Origin: JBMNKL01 sp050952225
GTDB taxonomy: Bacteria; Bacillota; Clostridia; Acetivibrionales; DTU013
Length of the DNA: 64,000 nucleotides
Direction of reading: 5' to 3'
Assembly (NCBI GenBank): GCA_050952225.1
Contig: JBMNKL010000001.1
Span: 434,001 to 498,000, forward strand
Numbering within the stretch: position 1 is the stretch's first letter; each line of letters starts with the position of its first letter. The position numbers and the translations under genes are program-made. Under the pieces are notes generated by a model, which saw nothing but the letters and a program-made list of their open reading frames with translations, made no database searches and was not told the DNA's origin. Shown one piece after another: positions 28,101 through 35,960 of this stretch.

Positions 28101-28525
28101 TTACCGTAATAGTAGTAAGGGCGTTTGGTTTTGAGACGGTGCCCGTTGGCAGCCTGGCGGATGTCAAACCGAACAAATGGTACTATAAGGATGTTATGGT
28201 TGCCGAGAATCTTGGCATAATATCAGGCGACGGCAAGAACAGGTTTTACCCGGAAGTTCCAATAACAAGAGAGGAAATCGCCGTAATCCTTTATAAATCT
28301 CTAGTGGCTTCCGGTAAGAATTTTAAGATGCATGACAATACGGTGCTTGAAAAGTTCAGGGACAGGGATAATATTTCACCTGATGCCGTATCGAGCATGG
28401 CTGCGCTTGCGGGTGAAGGCATAATAGAAGGGCTTTCCGGAAATACAATCGGGCCTAAATATACGGCGACGAGAGCCCAGGCGGCAGTGTTCCTGTACAG
28501 GCTTCTGAACAGCCTGAACAATTAA
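25130..28525 (+). CDS. Exported SLH-anchored surface protein with about ten fibronectin type III domains
   Basis: The 1131-residue protein has a signal peptide (basic start then IIVAIILLVMLIPNVVIEAQ). A long array of fibronectin-III-like modules runs from residue 30 to about 940; recurring marks are the LxWxDNS(D/S)xExGF and TYTYRVRAY types. Three C-terminal S-layer homology domains (about residues 945-1130) follow: NDLGSVPWARDAIENLAGLG, ADVKPNKWYYKDVMVAENLG and SPDAVSSMAALAGEG. SLH domains bind pyruvylated cell-wall polymer, so the FN3 rod is displayed on the cell surface. Likely roles are adhesion, spacing or display of enzymes. CGGAGGGGTATC before the ATG is a strong ribosome binding site. 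No catalytic domain is visible. Confidence 0.88.
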   Translation: MKSGLKKIIVAIILLVMLIPNVVIEAQGGDSIEFTAWAAEPDTDTKIKLAWSSVPGASIYLILRDDGPGTDFLEIDRIDVDQVLNLAYTDIGLQPETTYTYRIEAYADGSLMDLLAEKTAVASTTPMIKPYDLWAVYDINSREISLEWKCSSLATGSVVQVDDGQTFEISETTSFKFKITNLLPVLISIKSTGQEIESEMSHISVTPVRQPTIRVTSSGGTSSISWGSYSFISRFQLERSKWNGTSWDSWQIINSDLSGTGATDKPAESGLYRYRLSAKPGSGYTGFSNISDTASLLPAPYDLTLTIVSPEEIRLNWKNSPGNTAGIQVMRMLSDGTFTEIARLSYTEDSCSDLITVNVGTTYTYRVRAFDETEGIASEAAEASITASLPSKPSSLFARVASSSAVRLDWTDNSDNELGFKIERLTDTGVFTEIHTTGPDVETYTDENVTAGHTYIYRIRAYNGLGNSDYSNEATINSWDAVPPASLDVTPVSPTRIDLVWSYSGTENYNTVIERKTGTDGEWKPIYTTALGAVRYSDTGLKPNTRYFYRIRKSLGPGSLGIPYPDNDIGIGAYTLLNTLRLYGEASSGNTIYLRWSGNSSNADVVIERKMPNGSFSALTTVGPSTVGWYDSTGLVPGASYTYRVKARTATNESLYSNELTVKNLYLEAPSGLTASVEADSSVTLNWTDNSTDESGFEIWRYVEGTDTGGYTLYATVGKNVVTFTDKSVHTGVQYSYMVRAYVADGSLYSDFSGTASVGVGLINPPANLRYNYISRTRVQLIWTDTSDNESGFIVERKIGEDGEWSEYDWVSQNTTVCDITNLNPYTRYYFRVRAYTTSGNADAVSKEILVSTALPAAPSDVVASSLSPAQVKITWKDNSDSEEGFKILRKPANGYYFTPLAVLKKDTTIYLDNNVQPGMKYEYIIEAYNVVGSSESEPVEVKTGTKAYFNDLGSVPWARDAIENLAGLGIIKGVSDTLFKPNNTITKAEFTVIVVRAFGFETVPVGSLADVKPNKWYYKDVMVAENLGIISGDGKNRFYPEVPITREEIAVILYKSLVASGKNFKMHDNTVLEKFRDRDNISPDAVSSMAALAGEGIIEGLSGNTIGPKYTATRAQAAVFLYRLLNSLNN

Positions 28526-28535
28526 GCGGTTTTAT

Positions 28536-28565
28536 GGCGGGGCGGAAAACCCCCGCCTATTTTTG
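28536..28565 (+). terminator. Terminator between convergent genes
   Basis: GGCGGGG pairs with CCCCGCC around a short loop, then TATTTTT. It follows the SLH/FN3 gene and overlaps the last codons of the convergent L,D-transpeptidase gene. Confidence 0.75.
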
Positions 28566-29561
28566 AATCGTTATTCTGGTTGCGGCATCCACGTAGTCAT
28601 AAAACTCTTCCAGGTCTTCATTGTTCATGCCGACGCAGCCCCATGTCCAGTCTTTTCCCTTCCGGGGCGAGTTTCCGCCGTGTATTCCGACTCCTCCGCC
28701 GAGCTTCGTGTTCTGCGTCGGTATCCAGCGCCTGTTAAGCAGGTAGATAATGTTATTGTATGTCCGGGTGTCAATTAATCCCTGTTTCAGGCCCCTTTCG
28801 GCATCTTCGTAGTTTGGATAGCTGAGCCTTAGCCAGCGCGTCCCGAATTCTTCCTGCGGAGGGTCTAATATGGCTTTTTGGCAGATATAGAAATTGCCTT
28901 CGGGTGTCCTGTGGTCGCCGGCTCTAACCTTGTCTTCGAGGCCTCCGTCTCCAAGCTCCACATGATATGATTTAAGCCAGACGCCGTCAAGGTATAATGA
29001 GAGCGTATGGTCGTATTTGTCCACCAGGATACTCATCCTTGAGCCGCCATAATAGACGCCCATCTCATCCATTATTTCCTTCAGCGGCCTGGCTTTTCTG
29101 AACGGGATTTTCAAAACTTGCCCGGGAAATATGATATGTGTTTTGATGTTATTGGCAGCTTTGATTTCGTTTACCGCGGCGCCAAATTTTTTCCCGATAT
29201 TATACAGGGTATCGCCTTTTTTCACGGTATACCGGCTATGTTCCAGGGGAATGAGCAGGATCTGGCCCGGAATGATGATATCTGTTTTCAGCCGGTTCGC
29301 ATTTTTTATTCCCTCCACGGAAACACCAAAGTTTTTAGCAATTTTATAGAGATAATCCCCGCTTTTGACTATATACTGGCCGGCTTTTGAAAGCTGACCG
29401 GCTGCCGACGCGCCGGCGGGAAGCAATGTTAAGGCCAGGGTAAAACTCAGGGCTGGGATAAAACACTTAATAAGTTTTTCATGTCTTTTAAATTTGTTTT
29501 TTTTACCCAATGCAATCAGCCTCTCTTTTAATTCATTTATATTATCAAGAAAAGTCAACAT
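28557..29561 (-). CDS. LysM-domain L,D-transpeptidase (YkuD family)
   Basis: The 334-residue protein has a cytoplasmic N-terminus of about 30 residues, one hydrophobic segment (LIKCFIPALSFTLALTLLPA), two LysM peptidoglycan-binding domains (YIVKSGDYLYKIAKNFG and YTVKKGDTLYNIGKKFG) and a C-terminal YkuD catalytic domain. His294 in GIHGGNS and Cys309 in WTWGCVGM form the active-site pair. The enzyme would make 3-3 cross-links in peptidoglycan or attach proteins to it, and may be active at sporulation. It lies convergent to the SLH surface protein. All key residues are present. Confidence 0.92.
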   Translation of the reverse strand: MLTFLDNINELKERLIALGKKNKFKRHEKLIKCFIPALSFTLALTLLPAGASAAGQLSKAGQYIVKSGDYLYKIAKNFGVSVEGIKNANRLKTDIIIPGQILLIPLEHSRYTVKKGDTLYNIGKKFGAAVNEIKAANNIKTHIIFPGQVLKIPFRKARPLKEIMDEMGVYYGGSRMSILVDKYDHTLSLYLDGVWLKSYHVELGDGGLEDKVRAGDHRTPEGNFYICQKAILDPPQEEFGTRWLRLSYPNYEDAERGLKQGLIDTRTYNNIIYLLNRRWIPTQNTKLGGGVGIHGGNSPRKGKDWTWGCVGMNNEDLEEFYDYVDAATRITIQK

Positions 29562-29613
29562 AATAATTCATGGTATAATACGCCATGCAAAGATGTGGGA
29601 GAATAATCGGACG

Positions 29614-29853
29614 GGGCGGTTTTCAACCAGGCGGGTGCGGGGCGAGGCGCCTTATGAAAGCGACTTGGCGAATCCCGCATATGCCAGACAAAGGTGAGGC
29701 AGGCAAATCTACCACCATCACGGACTGCGGATTTAGCTGGAAATGACACGGACGTCATTAGAAGCGGCCGAACTAAACAAGGGCATATGCGTTTGAGTCG
29801 CTCGGAGCTTCATCCGATGTCTTGACCCGCACCCGCCTGGTTGAAAACCGCCC
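29614..29853. repeat. 240-bp hairpin-bounded element (28-bp perfect terminal inverted repeats)
   Basis: Bases 29614-29641 are the exact reverse complement of 29826-29853, enclosing about 184 bases with no credible gene. The outer arms begin GGGCGGTTTTCAACCAGG. An inner segment at 29784-29807 (start CATATGCGTTTGAGTCGC) recurs with one change at 35709-35732, next to another inverted-repeat element. This looks like a miniature non-coding element or a highly structured RNA, located between the divergent L,D-transpeptidase and ECF transporter genes. Confidence 0.7.
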
Positions 29854-30025
29854 AATTCGACGATTCATCCGGTTGGTATATAAAGAGATTCTTGTTTTTT
29901 AGACGAAATTCTAATATAATCTTATCAATGCCGGCATCCTCAAGGAGCCGGACCGGTCTAAGGTTGAAAACTCAAATGTTTTACGACTGGTATCCAAATG
30001 CATGGAACTAGAGCGGAGGTATAAA

Positions 30026-30795
30026 ATGTTTGAAGGAAAGAGGTTTAATGTAAGAAAGCTGGCTATTGCAGGTGTACTGGGAGCGTTGTCCATAATTCTT
30101 GGAATGACCCCCATAGGTTTCATACCCGTAGGGCCGACCAGGGCGACTATCATGCACATTCCCGGTTATAATAGGCGCCATAATGGAGGGGCCTGTCGTA
30201 GGCGCGGCCATAGGGCTTATATTCGGATTGTCCAGCATATTTCAGGCGATATTTAATCCCACGCCGGTGTCTTTTGCTTTTCTGAACCCGTTAATCTCAG
30301 TAGTACCGAGAATACTTATAGGAATTACGTCCTATTACGTGTTTAAGGCTCTAAACAGCCTTGGAAACAAGAGGACCATGGTATTGTTAAACGCCGTATG
30401 GCTGGCCATAACCGGTTACCTGTGCTACGGTATTTACAGTATTGTAAAAGAATCGCAAGCTGCCTGGTGGATAGCTGTGAATATTGTCTTGATAGTCATT
30501 AACCATGGGAATGGCTTTTATAACAAACAGGAAAATGGAGGATAAGCCCCTTGATACCGTAGTGGCGGCAGTTGCGGGCACACTGACCAATACGGTCCTG
30601 GTTTTGGGATTGATATATTTAATATACGCCGAAAGCTTTGTAAGAGCATTAGGTCTGGATACCGGACTTGCCGGGAAAACGATACTGGGAATAGGAATAA
30701 CCAACGGGATACCGGAGAGCATTATTGCAATACTCATAGTGACTGCTGTGGTGAGCGCCTTAAAAAAACGTAATGTGCCGGTGGCACAAAAGTAA
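30026..30795 (+). CDS. ECF transporter S component (vitamin uptake), interrupted by two frameshifts
   Basis: Three adjacent frames make one membrane protein of about 255 residues. The start, MFEGKRFNVRKLAIAGVLGA, then TPIGFIPVGPTRATIMHIP, is typical of ECF substrate-binding (S) components. It continues VIIGAIMEGPVVGAAIGLIF after an extra base near 30164 and MGMAFITNRKMEDKPLDTV after a second change near 30504. Correcting both gives one clean frame with about six spans. S components bind a vitamin or precursor and dock on the shared EcfA-EcfA'-EcfT module. The ligand is not evident. The P1 peptidase 56 bases downstream could release a beta-amino acid such as beta-alanine, which would hint at a pantothenate-related ligand, but this is speculative. 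GGAGGT precedes the ATG. Confidence 0.78.
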
Positions 30796-30851
30796 GGCTT
30801 CCGAAAAGGGTTGACAGCTCACGAGTAAAAAGCTTGGGAGGATAAAAACAA

Positions 30852-31820
30852 ATGCCGCTTAAAACGTACCCCGGGTATATAACAGATGTAAAAGGTATAA
30901 AGGTCGGGCACTGCCAGTCTGATGAAGGCATGACCGGATGTACGGTGATTATATGCGAGAATGGTGCAGTGGGCGGGGTGGATGTGCGTGGCTCCGCACC
31001 GGGCACCAGGGAGACCGACTTGCTAAAACCCGGCAAATTGGTAGACAGGATTCATGCGGTTGTATTGGCCGGGGGCAGCGCTTTTGGACTGGATGCCGCG
31101 TCAGGGGTGATGGGTTTCCTTGAAGAGCAGGGAATTGGCTTTGACGCCGGAATCGTCAAAGTGCCCATAGTAGTTTCCGCTGTTATTTTTGACCTGAACA
31201 TAGGAAATCCCGGAATAAGGCCGGATTATAAAATGGGCTATAACGCGGCACGAAATGCTTCATCGGAAGAAAGAAGGCAGGGGAATGTCGGCTGCGGAAT
31301 GGGTGCCACCGTCGGCAAGGTGTTAGGGCCTGCGAATGCCATGAAATCCGGAATCGGAAGCGCGACTGTCGCGGCGGGGGATCTCTTAGTGTCTGCCATG
31401 GTTGCGGTAAATAGTTTCGGGGATGTTTTCGACTATGAAACGGGACGCCAAATTGCCGGGGTTTATGATTATGAAAAAAGAGAAATGATGAATACATACA
31501 CAATAATGAAAATGAAAAACGAGCCTTTGGGGTTCCCTATGAGAAATACAACCATAGGCGTTGTTGCCACCAATGCCATACTGACAAAGAGTGAGGCCAA
31601 CAAGCTGGCGGAAATGGCCCATAACGGCTTTGCAAGATCAATCAATCCGGTCCATACGATGCTGGACGGGGATACCATATTTACGATGAATACCAGCGAG
31701 GTCAGGGCCGATTTGAACCTGGCCGGGGCCATGGCAAGCGAAGCGGTGTCAAGAGCCATAACAAATGCAATAATAAACGCAAAACCTTGCTGCGGGATAA
31801 CCGCGCATTGCGAGTTGTAA
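30852..31820 (+). CDS. P1 family peptidase (S58/DmpA-like N-terminal nucleophile hydrolase)
   Basis: The 322-residue protein starts with ITDVKGIKVGHCQSDEGMTG, then GAVGGVDVRGSAPGTRETDL, VVLAGGSAFGLDAASGV, GCGMGATVGKV and RNTTIGVVATNA. The last of these is the region where the autocatalytic Thr/Ser nucleophile lies in this family (around residue 233). Known members cleave themselves into two chains and remove N-terminal residues, often with beta-aminopeptidase activity. No signal peptide is present, so it acts in the cytoplasm. It follows the ECF S component and is probably co-transcribed. AGCTTGGGAGG lies before the ATG. Confidence 0.87.
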   Translation: MPLKTYPGYITDVKGIKVGHCQSDEGMTGCTVIICENGAVGGVDVRGSAPGTRETDLLKPGKLVDRIHAVVLAGGSAFGLDAASGVMGFLEEQGIGFDAGIVKVPIVVSAVIFDLNIGNPGIRPDYKMGYNAARNASSEERRQGNVGCGMGATVGKVLGPANAMKSGIGSATVAAGDLLVSAMVAVNSFGDVFDYETGRQIAGVYDYEKREMMNTYTIMKMKNEPLGFPMRNTTIGVVATNAILTKSEANKLAEMAHNGFARSINPVHTMLDGDTIFTMNTSEVRADLNLAGAMASEAVSRAITNAIINAKPCCGITAHCEL

Positions 31821-31850
31821 CAGGCTTGGAAACCGGGCAGACCGGACCCG

Positions 31851-33587
31851 TCAGAAATATTTGATATTGAAGATCCGTATGATTCCAAGCTTGTCATGGA
31901 TCATAATATTGTACTTACGTACTGTCCCTGTCTTGAAAACAGTATTGGAAATGTCGGAATAGCGCGTTTTCGAATAATCAATTACTTTCAGTTCAATAAC
32001 AGGTTTTTGGCCGCTTATAGCCTTGGCAACCGCCCGGTCAAACTCTTTTCTGTTTTCCGCGACCAGGCCGTTCCTGTGATAGTAGCTGTTTTTCGAACTC
32101 GTACATGCGGGGTAGGCGGACCTGTCCCACCTGTTTTCACGGGCCATTTCATCGTCCGACAGGTTAAAATAATTATACGTGAGCATGTTGGTGCCATCAT
32201 TTGTTATAGGATCGTCGTTTGTGACATCAATGTGGTAATACGAACCTTCTATTTTAACGATGTTCCAGGAATGGCTTTCCCAACGCCCGTTATTATCAGC
32301 CTCCCCGGTGACTATCATGCATTCTATCCCGGAAAGGTCGCACAGCAGTTTCATGGCTTCCGAATAGCCCTCACATACCGCGGTTCCGAGTACAAGGCAT
32401 CCGTATTCTTCAAAGGCCTCCTCGCTCAAAGTATGGTTCAGGTAGTTTTCATAGTCATACTCCGTATTGTTTACGATGTAATCATGCAGTATTTTTTCTT
32501 TCTCGTAGTCGGACATATCCGCCGAAATATGACCGGCAACAATATGCCTGGCTTTATTGAGCGCGTCGGCTGCATTTTTCTTTTTCCTGTTGTATTCATT
32601 TTTTGCATACCGGTATGTTAAGCTTACTTTTAAGCTTTGGCTGCCTGACCGGAAATTCCATTTCCATGAACTTACGAAACTATCGACGCCTGTTATTTCT
32701 GCTACTGCTTTCAGCGCCCTGTTGAAAACACTTTCAAAGTCGTCCGTCGCTTTCCCGTTATAGATGCTTGTATCAATGCTTACCGTATCCTCAAACAAGT
32801 ACAGTGTTCTTCGCAGCAATTTAAACATATCTTCGCTGTTTTCGGCGACGTATCCGTTTTTCGTCAATGGCTTGCCATATTTCTCCGGATTCCCCAGTTC
32901 CGCTGCAAGGTCGGATGTATAAAGCTTAAGCGCCTTGGCTGCCGGTTTGAATATGGAATTATCACTGACCAGCTTGTCCAATAGCGTAAGCGAAGTCCCC
33001 TTTATCTTAATCGATAATGCATTGTGGGAAATGGAAAACATGTCCCTGCGCAAAAATACGTTCGACCTGTTCAGCGCGGATATTTCCGCATCGGACAACA
33101 AGCCCGTTTCTTTTGCTTTATTCATAACCGTGTCCATGGAGAAATCCTTGTTTTCCTCATAACCGGCGGAACGGAGCACAAGGGTGATAAATTGACGGGC
33201 TGTAATCGGGTCATTGGATCCAAACCGGGAGTCTCCGGCACCCCTGATTAGCTTGTTCATGTACATATAACCTACATAGTTGTTTGCCCATGCCGGCACA
33301 TCGGTAAAAGGATGTGAATAATTCCCCTGCTTTACCTGTTTTTCTTTACCAAGCAGGCGAATTAGCATAATAGCTCCTTCAAGCTTTGTGGGAACGCGGT
33401 CAAGCTCGAAATTTCCAGGAGAATTGGCTGCAAGCCCCAATATTTTCAAATCAATTGTTTTTTCATAACTATCTGCCGGGACGGTGACAGAAGCCGCGTA
33501 CGACGGAAACGGCAAAAATACGGCCGCAGCAATGAATATAAAGGCTATAAAGGCAAAAATAAAAACTCTATTTGAATAAGCCTTCAT
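31851..33587 (-). CDS. Exported transglutaminase-like protein with N-terminal SLH domains
   Basis: The 578-residue protein has a signal peptide (FIFAFIAFIFIAAAVFLPF, then PSYA). SLH-like segments lie at about residues 40-150 (YSHPFTDVPAWANNYVGYMY and FGSNDPITARQFITLVLR). A helical middle part follows, then a transglutaminase-type domain with the catalytic triad Cys405 (GTAVCEGYSEAM), His439 (ESHSWNIV) and Asp454 (HIDVTNDD). YEKEKILHDYIVNNTEYDYE just before the cysteine is typical of bacterial transglutaminase-like cysteine proteases. It is probably anchored to the S-layer and acts on surface proteins as peptidase or cross-linker. Convergent with the P1 peptidase gene. Confidence 0.88.
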   Translation of the reverse strand: MKAYSNRVFIFAFIAFIFIAAAVFLPFPSYAASVTVPADSYEKTIDLKILGLAANSPGNFELDRVPTKLEGAIMLIRLLGKEKQVKQGNYSHPFTDVPAWANNYVGYMYMNKLIRGAGDSRFGSNDPITARQFITLVLRSAGYEENKDFSMDTVMNKAKETGLLSDAEISALNRSNVFLRRDMFSISHNALSIKIKGTSLTLLDKLVSDNSIFKPAAKALKLYTSDLAAELGNPEKYGKPLTKNGYVAENSEDMFKLLRRTLYLFEDTVSIDTSIYNGKATDDFESVFNRALKAVAEITGVDSFVSSWKWNFRSGSQSLKVSLTYRYAKNEYNRKKKNAADALNKARHIVAGHISADMSDYEKEKILHDYIVNNTEYDYENYLNHTLSEEAFEEYGCLVLGTAVCEGYSEAMKLLCDLSGIECMIVTGEADNNGRWESHSWNIVKIEGSYYHIDVTNDDPITNDGTNMLTYNYFNLSDDEMARENRWDRSAYPACTSSKNSYYHRNGLVAENRKEFDRAVAKAISGQKPVIELKVIDYSKTRYSDISNTVFKTGTVRKYNIMIHDKLGIIRIFNIKYF

Positions 33588-33896
33588 TATATCATTCCTT
33601 TAAGTATTTCTAAATCCGACAAAACTGGATACCGGCATGAGAACCGGGTAATCATTTAACAATATTGGATTTTTCTTCATTACACGCTGTTTATTGTATC
33701 AGAAGAGCAGATAGTATTCAATAAATGATACAGAATCGTAATTTTTAGCATGAAAACCGCAATTGAGAGGGGGAATCAAGATAACTATAAGGGGACATAT
33801 TCCTCCGTACCGCCGATTTCCCGGCACGGCAGAACTGCCCCTCATATTAAGTACGCGACGGCAGCATATTTTAACCGCCAAAAGTTTTTCATCCGT
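33588..33896. other. Gene-free interval of about 310 bases
   Basis: It is AT-rich and lies upstream of the transglutaminase gene on the minus strand, whose AAAGGAATG ribosome binding site lies at its left edge. I see no further gene or repeat. Confidence 0.4.
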
Positions 33897-34040
33897 TTAT
33901 TCCTTGTAATATCCTTCATCTTCTCTTATGAAAATTCCGGGGAAAATCAGGATAATAACCAGTATGATGATTATTATCCAAATCCAGTTGAAGGGCCCGC
34001 ATCCAAGACCAAAAAAACCGCCTCTTTCGTTCTCTGCCAT
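33897..34040 (-). CDS. Small hydrophobic protein (47 residues), sporulation-peptide-like
   Basis: The peptide begins MAENERGGFFGLGCGPFNWI, followed by an almost purely aliphatic segment (WIIIIILVIILIFPGIF) and a charged tail (IREDEGYYKE). GAAAGGAGC stands seven bases before the ATG on the minus strand. Glycine-rich start plus one membrane span is the pattern of tiny spore-associated peptides (YjcZ-like) in Bacillota. It is the third of three similar tiny genes in a row. Function unknown. Confidence 0.7.
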   Translation of the reverse strand: MAENERGGFFGLGCGPFNWIWIIIIILVIILIFPGIFIREDEGYYKE

Positions 34041-34070
34041 CAAAACAGCTCCTTTCAATATATAAAATTG

Positions 34071-34193
34071 CTATTCAATCACGTCAGCATCCCTTGCAAA
34101 ACATCCCCTGTCCACGAACAGCAGAAGAAACAAAATAATAAAAAATAGTATGGCGCAATTGTCAAATATCCCTCCAATAAATTTTTTCGACAC
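34071..34193 (-). CDS. Small hydrophobic protein (40 residues), paralogue A
   Basis: GTG start with AAGGAGGT eight bases upstream. The core DNCAILFFIILFLLLF is identical to that of the neighbouring gene at 34365-34472, followed by VDRGCFARDADVIE. One membrane span and two cysteines are seen. Tandem duplication of a tiny spore-type membrane peptide is likely. The function is unknown. Confidence 0.68.
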   Translation of the reverse strand: MSKKFIGGIFDNCAILFFIILFLLLFVDRGCFARDADVIE

Positions 34194-34364
34194 TGGAAAT
34201 ACCTCCTTTTACGGGCTTGATATAGCTTGCTGCCTTCTATATCATATTCATGGCTGCATACATGTGTTACTGATTTGGAGGTTTTGGCGAATATGAAACC
34301 ACCCTGGACGGGTGGCTTCTTTGTCCGACGGACGCAATCCGGCTGGTGTTTTTCAAAGGTGTCT

Positions 34365-34472
34365 TCAGCAGAAGAAATCCCTACGATCGAAGAACAGCAG
34401 CAGGAACAGAATAATAAAGAATAAAATAGCGCAATTGTCGCCAAAGAAGTTACAGCTTCCTCTTTCCGCCAT
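34365..34472 (-). CDS. Small hydrophobic protein (35 residues), paralogue B
   Basis: MAERGSCNFFG leads into DNCAILFFIILFLLLF and ends FDRRDFFC. AAAGGAGG lies eight bases before the ATG on the minus strand. The start resembles that of the 47-residue peptide (MAE) and the core is identical to paralogue A, so the three genes form a small family. Confidence 0.7.
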   Translation of the reverse strand: MAERGSCNFFGDNCAILFFIILFLLLFFDRRDFFC

Positions 34473-34687
34473 TTTACAGGCCTCCTTTCAACCAGATAGT
34501 TCACATAAACTTATTATTCTATTTCAGTTTATTCTTCCTTGGTATTAATTGTTACAGTACCATTATATTAATAGCCGCCCTGGCCTGTGACAGTAAAGTT
34601 AACCGGAATACTGCCGATAATAATTATAAAGAGAGAAGATATGCAGGCATCATCCTGCGGCGCTTATTATGCGGAGGAGGTGGAAGC

Positions 34688-35302
34688 ATGGATTTAATGG
34701 CAGGTAATGTCGTTGCGGTCAAGCATTATTCCATGATAAGCGTTTTTACCAGTATTGTTGCCAACGTCCGGGACCAATTTATTGAAATAGAGCTTCCCAA
34801 GGAGTGCATGGGAGCGGAGTTTTTGCCGGGCGACCCTTTGGTCGTGGCTTATGAAAACGGCAACACGACCGAGATAAAAGGCGGCAGGGTAGTGGGCTAT
34901 AAAAAGAATGAAGGAATGCTTTCTTATACTGAAGACGTGTATGATGAAGAAAAAATAAAGATGAGGTCATTCGCACGTTTTCCGGTATCGCTTTATGCGG
35001 ATTATAAGGTGCTGGAAGAATCGGGGAACAAGAAATATTTCGCCCTTGTAAAAGATATAAGTGAATTCGGCCTCATGGTCTATTCCACCGAATCCCATTT
35101 TAAAGGCTTAAGGCTTCATATGGACATATACCTCACGAGAGAAATACTAAACTTGACAGCTGAAGTTGTGAGAAAAATTGAGTGCGATGGGTATTATGAG
35201 TATGGATTGAGAATAAAACACAACGGTCCGACCGTTTTCAGCCAGATAAAAAACTATGTAAGAAAATCGCAGGAAGAACTCACCTCCAAGTTTTCAAGTT
35301 GA
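34688..35302 (+). CDS. PilZ-domain protein (c-di-GMP binding, YcgR-like)
   Basis: The 204-residue protein has an N-terminal beta-rich half (residues 1-95) resembling the YcgR-N fold and a C-terminal PilZ domain. The c-di-GMP motif RxxxR is present as RSFAR (about residue 98) and the second motif DxSxxG as DISEFG (about residue 128). It would respond to cyclic di-GMP and may control motility, adhesion or secretion. GCGGAGGAGGTGG before the ATG is a very strong ribosome binding site. It stands alone, so its target is unknown. Confidence 0.88.
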   Translation: MDLMAGNVVAVKHYSMISVFTSIVANVRDQFIEIELPKECMGAEFLPGDPLVVAYENGNTTEIKGGRVVGYKKNEGMLSYTEDVYDEEKIKMRSFARFPVSLYADYKVLEESGNKKYFALVKDISEFGLMVYSTESHFKGLRLHMDIYLTREILNLTAEVVRKIECDGYYEYGLRIKHNGPTVFSQIKNYVRKSQEELTSKFSS

Positions 35303-35320
35303 TAGAACGGACCAGCATAT

Positions 35321-35547
35321 AGGGCGGCTTGCAATTTGACACCAGGTTCCGTCATGGACAGGTCGTAATGTCCTGTCTCACTTCAACGCGGGCGCTTGTT
35401 ATTCGCCATCCGTAGCTCAGAACAAGCGACTTCGGCGTCCATGCCGAAGTATTACGGGTATTCCTCTTGGGTTCCGCGTTCAAGTTTCACCAGGACATAA
35501 CACCCTGCAACCATTCCTGCACAAAATCTCAAATTCCAAGCCGCCCT
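35321..35547. repeat. 227-bp element bounded by 19-bp inverted repeats
   Basis: AGGGCGGCTTGCAATTTGA at 35321-35339 is complementary to 35529-35547 at 18 of 19 positions. The enclosed DNA has internal hairpins (for example GACTTCGGCG with CGCCGAAGT-like partners near 35430-35450) and no credible gene. Its general build resembles the element at 29614-29853. Confidence 0.6.
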
Positions 35548-35685
35548 ACCCGCCGATTCTATCCGCGCCCTGGCACTGCGCGCCTGCACCGTCCGTAGTG
35601 CAGGTTGTGGTTCCTGGTACCGCATTCGGCCATCGTCAAAGCATAACACCCTGCGGCCATTTTTCCACATGATGTCATATTTGCG
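35496..35685. repeat. Two degenerate direct repeats sharing an exact 13-mer
   Basis: CATAACACCCTGC occurs at 35496-35508 and 35642-35654, and the next 30 bases are also similar (CCATTyyTnCACA then an AT-rich end). A third, weaker copy is at 20321-20365. The minus-strand frame across these copies is open for 85 codons, but it merely translates the repeat twice and is not believed to be a gene. Confidence 0.5.
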
Positions 35686-35876
35686 CCATACCCGCTCTTT
35701 TTTATGCATATGCGTTTGAATCGCTCGGAGTTTACGTCCGGTGCCTTACCCATATCCATAAGCAAGTCGCTCTATCCACTAGTTCATCCATGACTTCCAG
35801 TCTCTGGTCTCTGAATTGCAAGCTGCCATATCCACTGATTCACTTGCCCCACGCACACATATTACCGAACATATGT

Positions 35877-35905
35877 TTGATATTTTCCCGTGCTTGTGAT
35901 AGAAT
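35877..35905 (+). promoter_or_regulatory. Probable promoter of the radical-SAM/DUF4130 gene pair
   Basis: TTGATA (35877-35882), 17 bases, TAGAAT (35900-35905), about 55 bases before the chosen start codon. Confidence 0.5.
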
Positions 35906-35960
35906 AAATGCAGTTAAATCTTGATTGAGCATGCGGAAGTATCCGAATGACGGTGATGCC

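Noticed and set aside
29900..30025. A riboswitch before the ECF S-component gene
   Set aside because: The leader has some pairing potential, but I could not match it to the TPP, folate, cobalamin or preQ1 consensus, so no feature is called.
31896..32621. Plus-strand open frame of 241 codons opposite the transglutaminase gene
   Set aside because: The minus strand carries the complete Cys-His-Asp triad and SLH segments; the opposite frame shows no family features.
35452..35709. Minus-strand frame of 85 codons in the repeat patch
   Set aside because: It is a translation of two degenerate DNA repeats, has no ribosome binding site and no homology signal.
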